A stretch of DNA of 51,996 bases from Bacteroidota bacterium (GCA_963169455.1 CAUJDW010000109.1:1-51996), one strand, 5' to 3'; numbered from the stretch's first letter, positions 24,899 to 34,128 are shown. Made by a program: numbers and translations. The notes: generated by a model from the letters alone, not told the origin.

Positions 24899-27757
24899 AT
24901 GCCGAAAAAAGACGCTGCAATACTGGACAAGCCGAGCCAGGAAGGGTTGAAGGACAGCATCTTCATCAAAGGGGCCCGTGCAAACAACCTCAAGAACATC
25001 AGCCTGGCCATCCCCAAAAACAAGCTGGTGGTGGTGACCGGCCTGTCCGGCTCAGGCAAATCTTCCCTCACCATGGACACCCTCTACGCCGAGGGCCAGA
25101 GGAGGTATGTGGAAAGCCTCTCTTCCTATGCCCGGCAGTTCCTGGGCCGCATGAAGAAGCCCGATGTGGATTATATCAAAGGCATCTGCCCGGCTATCGC
25201 CATCGAACAGAAGGTGAGCACCAGCAATGCCCGCTCTACGGTGGGCACCTTGACGGAGATTTACGACTTCCTGCGCATCCTCTACGCCCGCGTCGGAAAA
25301 ACCTACTCACCCATCTCCGGCGAAGTGGTCAAAAAACACGAAGTATCCGATGTGGTCGACTACATCCAAAGCTTCGAAGAAGGAGCAAAAGCCCAGTTGT
25401 TCATCCCGTTGCCCTACAAATACCGGGACCGGCCGGTGAAAGCCGAACTGGAACTGCTGCTCCAAAAGGGCTACACCCGGCTTCAGTACAAAGGGGAACT
25501 GAAGCAGATAGAAGATGTGCTGGAAGAAAAGCCGCCCCTGCTGTCCAAAAAACTGGGAGAGATCGCTGGTGAGGGGCTCCGCATCCTCATCGACCGCTTC
25601 GTGGCCAGGCATGAAGACAAAGAGAACATCAAACGGATCGGGGATTCGGTACAGACGGCCTTTTCCGAATCCGAAGGCGAATGCATAGTGGAAATCCCGG
25701 GCAGGGAGGAAAAAGGATTCAACAACCGCTTCGAACTGGACGGGCTCAGCTTTCCCGAACCCAGCCCCCAGCTTTTCAACTTCAACAACCCCTACGGCGC
25801 CTGCCCCACCTGCGAAGGCTTCAGCAAAGTGATGGGCATCGATGAAGACAAAGTCGTGCCCGACAAGACAAAGTCCGTTTACGAGGGGGCCGTCGCCTGC
25901 TGGAAAGGAGAAAAATTCGGGCTGTGGCTGGATCAACTGCTGGAAACGGCGCACCATTTTGATTTTCCCGTACACCGCCCATACCAGGACCTCACCAAAG
26001 AACAACGGCGCCTGCTATGGAAGGGCAACGCCTATTTCGGAGGAATCCATGCATTTTTCGCCGAGCTGGAGGAAAAGACCTACAAGATACAAAACCGGGT
26101 GATGCTCGCCCGCTACAGGGGGCGCACCACCTGCCCCACCTGCGAAGGCGGGCGCCTGCGCCCGGAGGCCACCTACGTCAAAGTGGGCGGAAAATCCATC
26201 GTCGAACTGGTGGAGATGCCCGTAGATGAATTGCTTGAATTCTTCCACAAGCTGGAGCTCAGCGAGTTCGACGCCAAGGTCGCCCGCCGCCTGCTGCTGG
26301 AAGCCGATAGCCGCCTTCAGTTTATGTGCGATGTCGGGCTGGGCTACCTTACCCTGAGCCGCCTCTCCGCCACCCTCAGCGGCGGGGAGACGCAGCGCAT
26401 CAACCTCACCCGCACCCTGGGCAGCAACCTGACGAGCTCGATGTACATTCTGGATGAGCCGAGCATCGGGCTCCACCCCCGCGACACGAGCCGGCTGGTG
26501 CGCGTACTAAAGGCCCTGCGCGACCTGGGCAACACCGTCATCGTGGTCGAACACGAGGAAGACATCATCAAAAATGCCGATTACCTGATCGACATAGGCC
26601 CGGCGGCCGGCATCCACGGCGGCGAAGTGGTGTTCGCCGGCCCTTTCGATGCCATCTACGACGAAGCAGCCGATTGCCTGACCGCCAAATACATGAGCGG
26701 GCGCATGCAGATACCCGTGCCTCAGGTGCGCCGCAAGGCCGCCAATTTCATACACATCAAAGGCGCCAGGCAGAACAACCTGCAGAACATCGACGTCAGC
26801 ATCCCCCTGAACGCCATGACGGTGGTGTCCGGCGTTTCGGGTTCCGGGAAAACAACCCTGGTCAAACAGATACTGTATCCCGCCCTGAAAAAACATTTTG
26901 GGGAAAACACTGCCCAGGCGCCCGGCCTTTTTGACACCCTGGAAGGCAACCTCTCCCTGATCTCTCAGGTGGAAATGGTCAACCAGAATCCCATCGGCAA
27001 ATCGAGCCGCTCCAACCCGGTCACCTATGTGAAAGCCTACGACAGCATACGCAAGCTGATGTCGGAACAACAGTTGTCCCGGATTCGCGGCTACAAACCC
27101 AAACACTTCTCCTTCAACGTCGACGGCGGGCGCTGCGATACCTGTAAAGGCGAAGGCGAACAGATCATCGAAATGCAGTTCCTGGCCGATGTGCGGCTGG
27201 AATGCGAGGAATGCGGCGGCAAGCGATTCAAACAGGAAGTGCTGGAGGTAAACTACAAGGGTAAAAACATTTACGACATCCTGGAACTGAGCGTGGAGGA
27301 AGCGCTGGAGTTTTTTTCCGCCGAAAAGGATATCACCAGCCGGCTACAGCCCCTTGCCGACGTCGGGCTGGGTTACGTCCACCTGGGGCAGTCATCCAGC
27401 ACCCTGTCCGGCGGAGAGGCGCAGCGCGTCAAACTGGCCTCCTTCCTCGGCGCCGAACGCCCAAACGGGCAAATTCTCTTCATCTTCGACGAACCGACCA
27501 CGGGGCTGCATTTCCACGACATCCGCAAACTGCTGGACGCCCTGAACGCCCTGGTGGAAAACGGGCACACCGTCCTGATCGTAGAACACAACATGGAGGT
27601 GATCAAGAGCGCCGACTGGGTCATCGACCTGGGGCCGGGGGGCGGGAAGGAAGGCGGGCGGCTGGCCTTCCAGGGCAGCCCGGAAGAACTGGCCAGGGTG
27701 GAAGGCTCGTTTACGGGGCAGTTCCTGAGGGAAAAGTTGCCGGCGGGCGGCCTATAG
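24899..27757 (+). CDS. uvrA: Excinuclease ABC subunit UvrA
   Basis: A full-length UvrA of 952 residues, the damage-recognition ATPase of nucleotide excision repair. Both ABC modules are complete: Walker A GLSGSGKSSL at about residue 48 and GVSGSGKTTL at about 646; signature LSGGETQR at about 494 and LSGGEAQR at about 837; Walker B regions ILDEPSIGLH and IFDEPTTGLH. Zinc-type Cys pairs appear in CPTCEGF and CPTCEGGR, and in CDTCKGEGEQ with CEECGGKRF. UvrB and UvrC are not in the window. Some species carry UvrA paralogues, so this could be UvrA1 or a close paralogue. A perfect hairpin begins at the stop codon. Confidence 0.97.
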   Translation: MPKKDAAILDKPSQEGLKDSIFIKGARANNLKNISLAIPKNKLVVVTGLSGSGKSSLTMDTLYAEGQRRYVESLSSYARQFLGRMKKPDVDYIKGICPAIAIEQKVSTSNARSTVGTLTEIYDFLRILYARVGKTYSPISGEVVKKHEVSDVVDYIQSFEEGAKAQLFIPLPYKYRDRPVKAELELLLQKGYTRLQYKGELKQIEDVLEEKPPLLSKKLGEIAGEGLRILIDRFVARHEDKENIKRIGDSVQTAFSESEGECIVEIPGREEKGFNNRFELDGLSFPEPSPQLFNFNNPYGACPTCEGFSKVMGIDEDKVVPDKTKSVYEGAVACWKGEKFGLWLDQLLETAHHFDFPVHRPYQDLTKEQRRLLWKGNAYFGGIHAFFAELEEKTYKIQNRVMLARYRGRTTCPTCEGGRLRPEATYVKVGGKSIVELVEMPVDELLEFFHKLELSEFDAKVARRLLLEADSRLQFMCDVGLGYLTLSRLSATLSGGETQRINLTRTLGSNLTSSMYILDEPSIGLHPRDTSRLVRVLKALRDLGNTVIVVEHEEDIIKNADYLIDIGPAAGIHGGEVVFAGPFDAIYDEAADCLTAKYMSGRMQIPVPQVRRKAANFIHIKGARQNNLQNIDVSIPLNAMTVVSGVSGSGKTTLVKQILYPALKKHFGENTAQAPGLFDTLEGNLSLISQVEMVNQNPIGKSSRSNPVTYVKAYDSIRKLMSEQQLSRIRGYKPKHFSFNVDGGRCDTCKGEGEQIIEMQFLADVRLECEECGGKRFKQEVLEVNYKGKNIYDILELSVEEALEFFSAEKDITSRLQPLADVGLGYVHLGQSSSTLSGGEAQRVKLASFLGAERPNGQILFIFDEPTTGLHFHDIRKLLDALNALVENGHTVLIVEHNMEVIKSADWVIDLGPGGGKEGGRLAFQGSPEELARVEGSFTGQFLREKLPAGGL

Positions 27758-27794
27758 TTGTTGGTTGGCGCATGATTATGCGCCAACCAACAAC
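27757..27794. terminator. Perfect 17-bp hairpin between uvrA and the peroxidase gene
   Basis: Arms 27757-27773 (starting GTTGTTGG) and 27778-27794 match perfectly around a GATT loop. The hairpin starts on the last base of the uvrA stop codon and fills most of the 46-base gap to the convergent gene's stop at 27804. Neither side has an oligo-T tail, so it may act as an RNA-stabilising 3' end or weak two-way terminator. Confidence 0.6.
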
Positions 27795-27803
27795 AAGCCT
27801 TAC

Positions 27804-28976
27804 CTACCTGAAAGGATCCGAGAAGCGGCTGGCCGTAACCAGGGTTTCATCGGTCAGGGTATTCAGGAAAGCCACCAGGGCCTCTTTCTCATCCTCTGTC
27901 AGGCTGAGGCGCCGCGGAGCGCTGCCATCCTCGGTCCGCAGGCGGAAATCCAGGTTCGGGTGCATTTTCACACCAGAGTTATAGTGTTCCACCACTTCTT
28001 CCAGGGTGGCGAAGCGCCCGTCGTGCATGTAAGGCGCCGTCAGCGCGATATTGCGCAGGAAAGGCACCTTGAATTTGCCGAGGTCGGAAGGCTGCTGCGT
28101 AATTCCACCAACGCCGGCATCCTCATATACCTCATCCAGGCCGTTGTTGGCCACTTTTTCAGGAGAAATGGACATATTGGCCCCGTGGCAGGAGGAACAA
28201 TGAGTGATGAACAGGTTACGCCCCAAGTTCTCCGCCTGGGTGAAATTGGGGAAATTGCGGAACGGGTCGCCGTTGACGGCGGAGATGCCGTCGTCGAAGC
28301 GTGTGGAGGTGGAAACGATCGCATTGATAAATTCCTGCAGGGCCTCGGTGATAAATGCCGGGTGGATGACATCGGCCCCATAGGCTTTGCGGAAGAGCAC
28401 CCGGTAGTATTCGTGCTGAGACAGGCGGCTGGCCAGTTCATCCAGGTTCATGCCCATTTCGATATCGTCCTGAAGGGTCAGGGCGCTCTGTTCCTGAATG
28501 GAGTGGGCGCGTTCATCCCAGAAAAAGAACTGCTGCTGGCCGTTGAAAGTGGAGCCCCCTTCGTAGGAGGATTTGAAGTTGGCCACCGAGCCCAGGGCCA
28601 GGGAATTGCGCAGGGTCAGTTCTCCGTTGAAGCCTTCGCTGAAGCGCTTGTTGTCGGAAAAGGCCAGCTCCTGATGATGGCAGGAAGCGCAGGAAACCGC
28701 CTGGTTGCGGGAAAGCTGTTTGTCATAGAACAACACACGGCCCAGCGTAGCCTTGGCATCGGATAGAACCGGCGCCGTCATGCCCAGGTTTTTCATGTGC
28801 TGGGGCAGCTTCACCTCATAACTGAGCCTGTCGTTGGGCAGGTTGAGCACCGCGGAAATGGCGGCGTATTCATCTTCCGTATAAAGTATGCTCCGGACTT
28901 CGACATTGTCTTTCAGACAGGAAGTAAGCAACAGGGATAACAGGATAAAAAGCGAAAGTACGGCTCTTGTTTTCAT
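27804..28976 (-). CDS. Diheme cytochrome c peroxidase-like lipoprotein
   Basis: A 390-residue exported protein of the CcpA/MauG family. It has a lipobox ending at Cys20 (LLLTSC) and two heme c motifs, Cys96-x2-Cys99-His100 (CASCH) and Cys260-x2-Cys263-His264 (CSSCH), with Met317 in APYMHDGRF as the likely distal ligand of the high-potential heme. These enzymes reduce hydrogen peroxide with electrons from periplasmic cytochromes, or in MauG-like members oxidise other substrates. The lipid anchor is common in Bacteroidota. A complete TTTG-20-TATATTTA promoter and a 5' hairpin lie upstream. It is convergent with uvrA. Confidence 0.9.
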   Translation of the reverse strand: MKTRAVLSLFILLSLLLTSCLKDNVEVRSILYTEDEYAAISAVLNLPNDRLSYEVKLPQHMKNLGMTAPVLSDAKATLGRVLFYDKQLSRNQAVSCASCHHQELAFSDNKRFSEGFNGELTLRNSLALGSVANFKSSYEGGSTFNGQQQFFFWDERAHSIQEQSALTLQDDIEMGMNLDELASRLSQHEYYRVLFRKAYGADVIHPAFITEALQEFINAIVSTSTRFDDGISAVNGDPFRNFPNFTQAENLGRNLFITHCSSCHGANMSISPEKVANNGLDEVYEDAGVGGITQQPSDLGKFKVPFLRNIALTAPYMHDGRFATLEEVVEHYNSGVKMHPNLDFRLRTEDGSAPRRLSLTEDEKEALVAFLNTLTDETLVTASRFSDPFR

Positions 28977-29013
28977 AACTTTTCAATTTGGGTGTTGCGG
29001 AATAGAGCCCGTT

Positions 29014-29031
29014 GCGGCGCCAGAGCGCCGC
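29014..29031 (-). other. GC-rich hairpin in the peroxidase leader
   Basis: GCGGCGC (29014-29020) and GCGCCGC (29025-29031) pair around a CAGA loop, within the predicted 5' untranslated region of the peroxidase mRNA, about 40 bases before its ATG. Possible leader control; not a known riboswitch class that I recognise. Confidence 0.35.
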
Positions 29032-29059
29032 CATACCGGGGCATTTGAAAAAACAACCC

Positions 29060-29091
29060 TAAATATAAGCGAATATTGTTTCCCCTTCAAA
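29060..29091 (-). promoter_or_regulatory. Bacteroidota promoter of the diheme peroxidase gene
   Basis: On the minus strand: TTTG at 29091-29088, a 20-base spacer, then TATATTTA at 29067-29060 (7 of 8 to TAnnTTTG). Start site near 29053, about 77 bases before the ATG. Confidence 0.6.
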
Positions 29092-29109
29092 TGATAACAG
29101 CCGCCTTTC

Positions 29110-30318
29110 TCACTCCACATATTTTCCTATCAGGCGCACGATCAAATCGTTGAGGAACTCCACCTCATAGTCGCCAACCGTCGGTTCCAGGTGGTCGTTG
29201 CCGATGCCGCTGTGGTCGGTGATGAAGGTATAGGTGGCGTTGGTGGCGATGGCCGCGAAGCGCATGAGAAATTCCGTTTCCCTGTCGATTCCGCTGGCCG
29301 TTACGGGGATGATCTTAATGCCTTTCTCCGCAGCAGCCCGTATCTGAGCCTGGACGGCGGCTATGGTGGCGTCGTCGCCATGGGGTGGAGCGTCAAGTAT
29401 AAGGAATAACAACCGCGCCCGGGCATGCCCGGCCCAGCCCTGTTCGCCGACGGCTTTTTCCAGCGCCTCCCTGACGGCTTCCGGGTAATCTCCGCCTCCA
29501 CCGGCCTGCTGCTGGTTGATAAAGGCCACTGCCTGGCTGAAATCGGCCTGCAAGGGGCTGCTTCTCGTCAGGTATTCATCGCCCTTATCCCGGTAAAAAA
29601 CGGCGCCCAGATTGAAGCTGACGGCCGGGTTCTCCACCTGAATGCGGGCAATGATGTCACTGATCTCTGTTTTGATGTATTCCAGTTCGTCCGACATGGA
29701 ACCGGTGGCGTCAAACACGAAAAGGACATCGGCCTGTTGGGGGGGAACCGGAAGGACGTGCACATCTAGTTTATTGACGCCCAGTTGGTAAGGCTTTACC
29801 GGGGTGAGCTGGAAAGGCTGTCCGTTGTATTCCACAACTATTTTCGCTCCGGAGAGGGAGGCGGGGAAAAAAAGCCCGGGGAAGAATTCGGCTTTGCCGA
29901 AATTGTCCGTCCGGGTGCTCCAGAGCACCTCGCCGAATTGGTTCAGCAGGCTGGCGCTGGCGTCAACCAGGGGCAGCCCGCCAATCCCCCTGGCTTCGAG
30001 GCTTACCCGTGTGAATGGGAAAAAATGCCAGTAATCCGGCATTTCCTCATAGTCTCCCTTATCCAGCAATGCTTCCCAGAAGGCCCAGTTGTCCAGGTCG
30101 TTCCACTCGCCCGCAGTGAGCAGGCCGGGCTGCAGGGTGGAATCACCGGCCTGGCTGCTTCCCGAACTGTTGCCGGCCGAACTGGTAAACCCGGAAGCGC
30201 CGGATAAATCAGAATAGGCGGAGCCGGCACGGGATTCTGATGTAGCCGAAAAATCGTCCTTACCACATCCTGAAAAGGCGAGTATGGACAACAGGTAAAG
30301 GGCAAGCCTGATTTTCAT
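29110..30318 (-). CDS. VWA domain lipoprotein
   Basis: A 402-residue exported lipoprotein: lipobox ending in SGC at about residue 19, then a Ser/Gly-rich linker to about residue 65. Residues about 70-190 form a beta-rich domain. A von Willebrand factor A domain follows at about 195-395 with the metal-site motif DATGSMSDE and a later Asp in LILDAPPHGDD. VWA domains bind proteins through a divalent metal. No operon partner identifies its role. It is divergent from fabG. Confidence 0.83.
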   Translation of the reverse strand: MKIRLALYLLSILAFSGCGKDDFSATSESRAGSAYSDLSGASGFTSSAGNSSGSSQAGDSTLQPGLLTAGEWNDLDNWAFWEALLDKGDYEEMPDYWHFFPFTRVSLEARGIGGLPLVDASASLLNQFGEVLWSTRTDNFGKAEFFPGLFFPASLSGAKIVVEYNGQPFQLTPVKPYQLGVNKLDVHVLPVPPQQADVLFVFDATGSMSDELEYIKTEISDIIARIQVENPAVSFNLGAVFYRDKGDEYLTRSSPLQADFSQAVAFINQQQAGGGGDYPEAVREALEKAVGEQGWAGHARARLLFLILDAPPHGDDATIAAVQAQIRAAAEKGIKIIPVTASGIDRETEFLMRFAAIATNATYTFITDHSGIGNDHLEPTVGDYEVEFLNDLIVRLIGKYVE

Positions 30319-30442
30319 TGCAGCGTGTCTTTGGTTATTGCCAATAGGACGCGGTGCAGAGGAGGGAACGTTGGGGCGGCAGGGAGCTTTGTTGCCTGTT
30401 TTCTAGTGCTTTTACCTACCTTCGCAAAAAAACCAACGCAAG

Positions 30443-31186
30443 ATGAAATTACTCGAGGGAAAAGTAGCGCTCGTTACCGGGGGCTCCCGGGGAATCGGGG
30501 CAGCCATCGTGCGGCGTTTTGCCGAACATGGGGCCGATGTGGCCTTCACCTACCGCTCTTCCGCCGGACAGGCCGACGCTTTGGCTGCCGAGCTGAGCCA
30601 GCAGGGCATCAGGGCCAAAGCCTACCAGTCGGATGCAAGCTCCTTTCAGGCCGCTGAAGAACTGGTAAAAGCCGTACTTACGGAATTCGGCAAGGTAGAT
30701 ATCCTGGTCAACAATGCCGGCATCACCAGAGACACCCTGCTGCTGCGCATGTCGGAAGAGCAATGGGATGAAGTGATGCTCAACAACCTCAAGTCGATCT
30801 TCAACCTCACCAAACACCTGATGCGCTCCATGATGCGCACGGGCGGGAGCATCATCAACATGACCTCCATAGTCGGCATCACGGGCAATGCCGGGCAGGC
30901 CAATTATGCTGCCTCCAAAGCGGGCATCATCGGCTTCACCAAATCTGTCGCCAAAGAGATGGGCACGCGCAACATCCGCTGCAACGCCATCGCTCCCGGT
31001 TTCATCGAAACCGAGATGACCGGAGCGCTCGACGATAAGGTACAGGAAACCTACCTGAGCAACATCCCTATGAAGCGCTTCGGCAAAGCCGAGGAAGTGG
31101 CGGACGTATGCGTTTTCCTGGGTTCCGGCCTTTCCACCTACATTTCGGGGCAGGTGATCAGCGTGTGCGGCGCATTGAATACCTGA
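30443..31186 (+). CDS. fabG: 3-oxoacyl-ACP reductase (SDR family)
   Basis: A 247-residue short-chain dehydrogenase/reductase of FabG length and sequence. The NADPH-binding motif GGSRGIG is at residues 13-19, NNAGITRD at 90-97, and the catalytic set is Asn114/115, Ser142, Tyr155 and Lys159 (YAASK). FabG reduces 3-oxoacyl-ACP in fatty acid elongation. The strong match of IRCNAIAPGFIETEMT supports FabG over other SDRs. It is not next to other fab genes here, so a specialised paralogue cannot be excluded. Confidence 0.9.
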   Translation: MKLLEGKVALVTGGSRGIGAAIVRRFAEHGADVAFTYRSSAGQADALAAELSQQGIRAKAYQSDASSFQAAEELVKAVLTEFGKVDILVNNAGITRDTLLLRMSEEQWDEVMLNNLKSIFNLTKHLMRSMMRTGGSIINMTSIVGITGNAGQANYAASKAGIIGFTKSVAKEMGTRNIRCNAIAPGFIETEMTGALDDKVQETYLSNIPMKRFGKAEEVADVCVFLGSGLSTYISGQVISVCGALNT

Positions 31187-31230
31187 GCGGGGAAAACCAT
31201 GTAGCCATGCCCTCCCCCGCCGGGTATGGC

Positions 31231-31551
31231 TCAGCCGCAACCGGAGCCTGCCAGGGCGCCGGCCAGGCGGCTGGCCTGCCTGAGACGCTGGAAATTGAGG
31301 GAGAAGAATACTCCGGAGAAATCCTCCTCCCGATCCAGGAATCCGGCCTGGCATAACAGCTCGGCCTGGCCTTCCAGCAGGTCGGCATCAGCCCCGCTGA
31401 AGAGCGAGAGATCCAAAAGGCTGGCCATTTCCACTTCCCGGAGGTATTCGAGGATGGGAAAACTGTCCTTGCCGATCAATGCGTCCAAAGCCATAATGGC
31501 TTCGTCTAGTTTGTTTGTGTTTACTGGAAATATAGCGTTCCAATTGTGCAT
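31231..31551 (-). CDS. Small uncharacterised helical protein, winged-helix-like
   Basis: A 106-residue soluble protein I do not recognise firmly. The pattern, helices at about residues 15-40 (LDEAIMALDALIGKDSFPIL), then LREVEMASLLDLSLFSGADADLLEGQ and a helix with a beta hairpin near FSGVFFSL, resembles a winged-helix regulator of the ArsR type. A longer start at 31593 is possible, but those 14 codons are AT-rich and look like promoter. No neighbour suggests a target. Confidence 0.5.
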   Translation of the reverse strand: MHNWNAIFPVNTNKLDEAIMALDALIGKDSFPILEYLREVEMASLLDLSLFSGADADLLEGQAELLCQAGFLDREEDFSGVFFSLNFQRLRQASRLAGALAGSGCG

Positions 31552-31642
31552 GGGCAAAAATTTCACAAAAGGGTTTCTAAAAATTTTTCTCATGTCGATA
31601 GAGGGGGAACCAAAGCTCTTCCGGAACGGGCTATATTATTAT

Positions 31643-31685
31643 CAGTGTTGGGCCAGATACATATTTTCTAAGATGGCTAACACTG
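31643..31685. repeat. Inverted repeat between two divergent genes
   Basis: CAGTGTTgggcca (31643-31655) and tggctAACACTG (31674-31685) match except for a one-base bulge and one mismatch, around an 18-base AT-rich spacer. It lies between the small minus gene and the C1 peptidase, 80 bases before the latter's start. Confidence 0.45.
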
Positions 31686-31764
31686 TATTACGCAAAATTC
31701 CGTTCCAGGTTTCAAAAAAGGCAAAAGATTTTCACAATTTGATTTAGAAAAAACTCCACGGATC

Positions 31765-33315
31765 ATGCCAATCAGAATGGAAAAAGACAGCCCGGGCCAA
31801 CGGCCGGGCAGTGGCGGCGGCCGGCAATCAGGCGGCGGCAATGCCTTACTGCGGCTCCTTCCCTTAATCCTGCTTTTTGTCTTCAAGCGGCCCAAGTTGC
31901 TCATCCCGATCCTGATCGTGGGCGCCGTGTGGTATTTCTTCCTGGGCGGCCAGGACGTGCTGGGTGGGGGCGGTTATGAGGAAAGCAGCGCCACGCCTGA
32001 ATTTTCGCTGGGCGCCACCCTTGACGAGGAAGTATATGACAAAGCGCTGGTTTTCGAACCTTTGTCCTATGGCTTTGGCGGGCAGAGCGCCCTCCCGGCG
32101 CGGGCCAGCCTGGAGCGCTTCGCGCCGGCCCGTCGGCACCAGGGCCGGCAGGGGTCGTGTGTGGGCTGGGCCAGCGCTTATGGGGCCCGCACCATTTTGC
32201 AATCGGCGGCAACCGGCCAAAGCCCCGACGCCGTGGCCTTCAGCCCGGCTTATCTCTACAACCAGATCGCCTTATCGGGCTGCCAGGGGGCTTATATGCT
32301 GGAGGCCATGAAAACCATGCAGCAATACGGCGGGCTTCCCTTCGGCCAGTTCCGATACGACGAGCGCAGTTGCGCCAATGAACCGTCCAGCTCCCAGAAA
32401 CAGGCGGGCCAGCAATACCGAATCCAGGGCTTCGACCGCCTTTCCGTGGGGGCCAGCGATTACAAACCCGACCTGGTGGGCGTCAAACAGCATCTGGCCC
32501 AGGGTTATCCGGTTGTCATCGGCATGATGGTTGGCGGATCCTTCATGGGGGATATGATGGGCCAGAAGGTATGGCAGCCCACCCAGCGGGACTACGGGAT
32601 GCGCGGCTTCAGCGGGCATGCAATGTGCGCCATCGGGTACGATGACGAACTGGAAGGCGGGGCATTCCAGATCATGAATAGCTGGGGCGAAGACTGGGGC
32701 CAAAACGGCATCGGCTGGGTCAGATACCGCGACTTTGAATATTTCGTCAAAGAGGCCTACGGTGTTTATCCCATGGCCTCCTCCCGGGACCAAAGCCGCA
32801 TGGCCGTTGAATTCGGGCTGATGGATGCCAACACCCAGAACATCATCGGGCTTTTTAAAAAGGACGAGGCCGTTTTCCGCACTATCAAGCCCATACGAAA
32901 AGGGGATAAATTCAAGGTGCTGATCGCCAATTCCGTAGAATGTTATACCTACGTCTTCGGGCAGGAAACCGACGGTTCCAGTTATGTGCTTTTCCCCTAT
33001 ACGGAAAAACACTCTCCATACTGCGGCATCACCGGCACCCGCTTGTTCCCGCGGGACTATTCCATGGTGGCCGACGAGATCGGGAACAAAGACTTCATTG
33101 CGGTGGTCATCAGCAAGGAGCCCATCGACTTCCAGCAATTCAATGCCCGGATCAACGCCAGCCGGGCGGGAGATTATGCCGGAAAACTGCGCGATGCGCT
33201 GGGGGGCAACAGGATTGACGAGCTGGAATTCAAAGCGGGAAAAACGGTCGCTTTTGAAGCGAAGGCAGAAGGGAAAACCGCGGTGGGTATGGTAATAGAG
33301 ATCGATAAACAATAA
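31765..33315 (+). CDS. Papain-family (C1) cysteine peptidase fused to DUF4384
   Basis: A 516-residue protein. A Gly-rich N-terminus precedes a membrane region at about residues 29-61 (two short hydrophobic parts). The C1 peptidase domain spans about 95-335: Gln129 and Cys132 in GRQGSCVGWA, the His in GFSGHAMCAIGYDD, and the Asn in IMNSWGEDWG complete the papain set. From about 350 to 510 a DUF4384 domain follows (IGLFKKDEAVFRTIKPIRKG). DUF4384 is found beside peptidases and kinases in bacterial regulatory proteins. The peptidase probably faces the periplasm; substrate unknown. The gene is convergent with the outer membrane protein gene at 33371. Confidence 0.85.
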   Translation: MPIRMEKDSPGQRPGSGGGRQSGGGNALLRLLPLILLFVFKRPKLLIPILIVGAVWYFFLGGQDVLGGGGYEESSATPEFSLGATLDEEVYDKALVFEPLSYGFGGQSALPARASLERFAPARRHQGRQGSCVGWASAYGARTILQSAATGQSPDAVAFSPAYLYNQIALSGCQGAYMLEAMKTMQQYGGLPFGQFRYDERSCANEPSSSQKQAGQQYRIQGFDRLSVGASDYKPDLVGVKQHLAQGYPVVIGMMVGGSFMGDMMGQKVWQPTQRDYGMRGFSGHAMCAIGYDDELEGGAFQIMNSWGEDWGQNGIGWVRYRDFEYFVKEAYGVYPMASSRDQSRMAVEFGLMDANTQNIIGLFKKDEAVFRTIKPIRKGDKFKVLIANSVECYTYVFGQETDGSSYVLFPYTEKHSPYCGITGTRLFPRDYSMVADEIGNKDFIAVVISKEPIDFQQFNARINASRAGDYAGKLRDALGGNRIDELEFKAGKTVAFEAKAEGKTAVGMVIEIDKQ

Positions 33316-33320
33316 GAAAA

Positions 33321-33351
33321 CGCCCCCCCTTTGGTTGCCAAAGGGGGGGCG
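33321..33351 (-). terminator. Shared terminator between C1 peptidase and barrel protein genes
   Basis: A perfect 14-base-pair stem (33321-33334 with 33338-33351) including a run of seven G-C pairs and a 3-base loop. On the minus strand it is followed by TTTTCTTATT, so it best serves the leftward gene at 33371. Confidence 0.8.
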
Positions 33352-33370
33352 GCCAAACTTCCGTTTGAAT

Positions 33371-33967
33371 TCAGAACTTGATGCCGGCGCTGATCGTCAG
33401 CATGTTGTTGCGGCCTTCCGCATTTTTGAAGAAATCGTTCAGCCCGATCTCGTAGCTGGCGTCCAGCGTGAAAAGCAGGAAATCGATGCCGGCGCCCACA
33501 TTGGCGCCGAGGGTAAAGGTATTGAGGTCGTTTTTGTCGAAAAAGAAGTCCTCCCTTTCTGTGACGCCCGCGACCATAGTAGGCGTGACGCCCCCTCTGA
33601 CGTGCAGCCCGAGCAGCCCGTTATCGCCCGTAAGGCGGATGCCGATGTTGACGGGAAGTTTGATGTTCTGGATGGTAGTTTCCTCGCTGAGTTTTACATC
33701 ATCGGGGCCTTCCACATCTTTGATGAGGCGGGCGGTATAGCTGTAATAGTGTACCCCGGGGTTGAGGAACAGAAAGCCCTCACCGATGCGAAAGTCGAGC
33801 CCCGCATTCCAGCCCACGCGGGCTTCCGCGGTGATGTCCTGGAGTTTGGCGTCCAGGGCGGAGAAGTTGACGCCCACTTTAGGGTTGACGCGCACCTGGG
33901 CCAGGGCGGGCAATGCGCATACAGCGACGAACAGCAGGGCGATGGCGAATTTTGCAGATTGTCTCAT
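33371..33967 (-). CDS. Outer membrane beta-barrel protein (porin-family/PorT-like)
   Basis: A 198-residue outer membrane protein: signal peptide from the ATG at 33967 (MRQSAKF, cleavage after ALAQ at about residue 24), then alternating beta strands of the outer membrane beta-barrel 13 type (VNPKVGVNFSAL, WNAGLDFRIGEGFLFLNPGVHYYSY), ending in an aromatic residue (GIKF). A frame start seven codons earlier is possible. Such small barrels are common in Bacteroidota; function not predictable. Confidence 0.75.
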   Translation of the reverse strand: MRQSAKFAIALLFVAVCALPALAQVRVNPKVGVNFSALDAKLQDITAEARVGWNAGLDFRIGEGFLFLNPGVHYYSYTARLIKDVEGPDDVKLSEETTIQNIKLPVNIGIRLTGDNGLLGLHVRGGVTPTMVAGVTEREDFFFDKNDLNTFTLGANVGAGIDFLLFTLDASYEIGLNDFFKNAEGRNNMLTISAGIKF

Positions 33968-34128
33968 GATCTTGGTTTTTTGTTCCATAACGCCTGCCCT
34001 TTTTCAGTTCTTGCCCGACTGCCGTTAAAGTATGTTAAGGTATCTGAACGAGTTCAGCACATAAGCAGGCAAAGCGGGGCCGCGCTTCCCAAGCCCGGCC
34101 TGTTGCGAAATGAGCCTGCCGCCCGCCC

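Noticed and set aside
34044-34057. CTGAAC-GA-GTTCAG dyad upstream of the barrel protein gene
   Set aside because: Six-base arms are expected by chance in a window of this size and no promoter box supports it.
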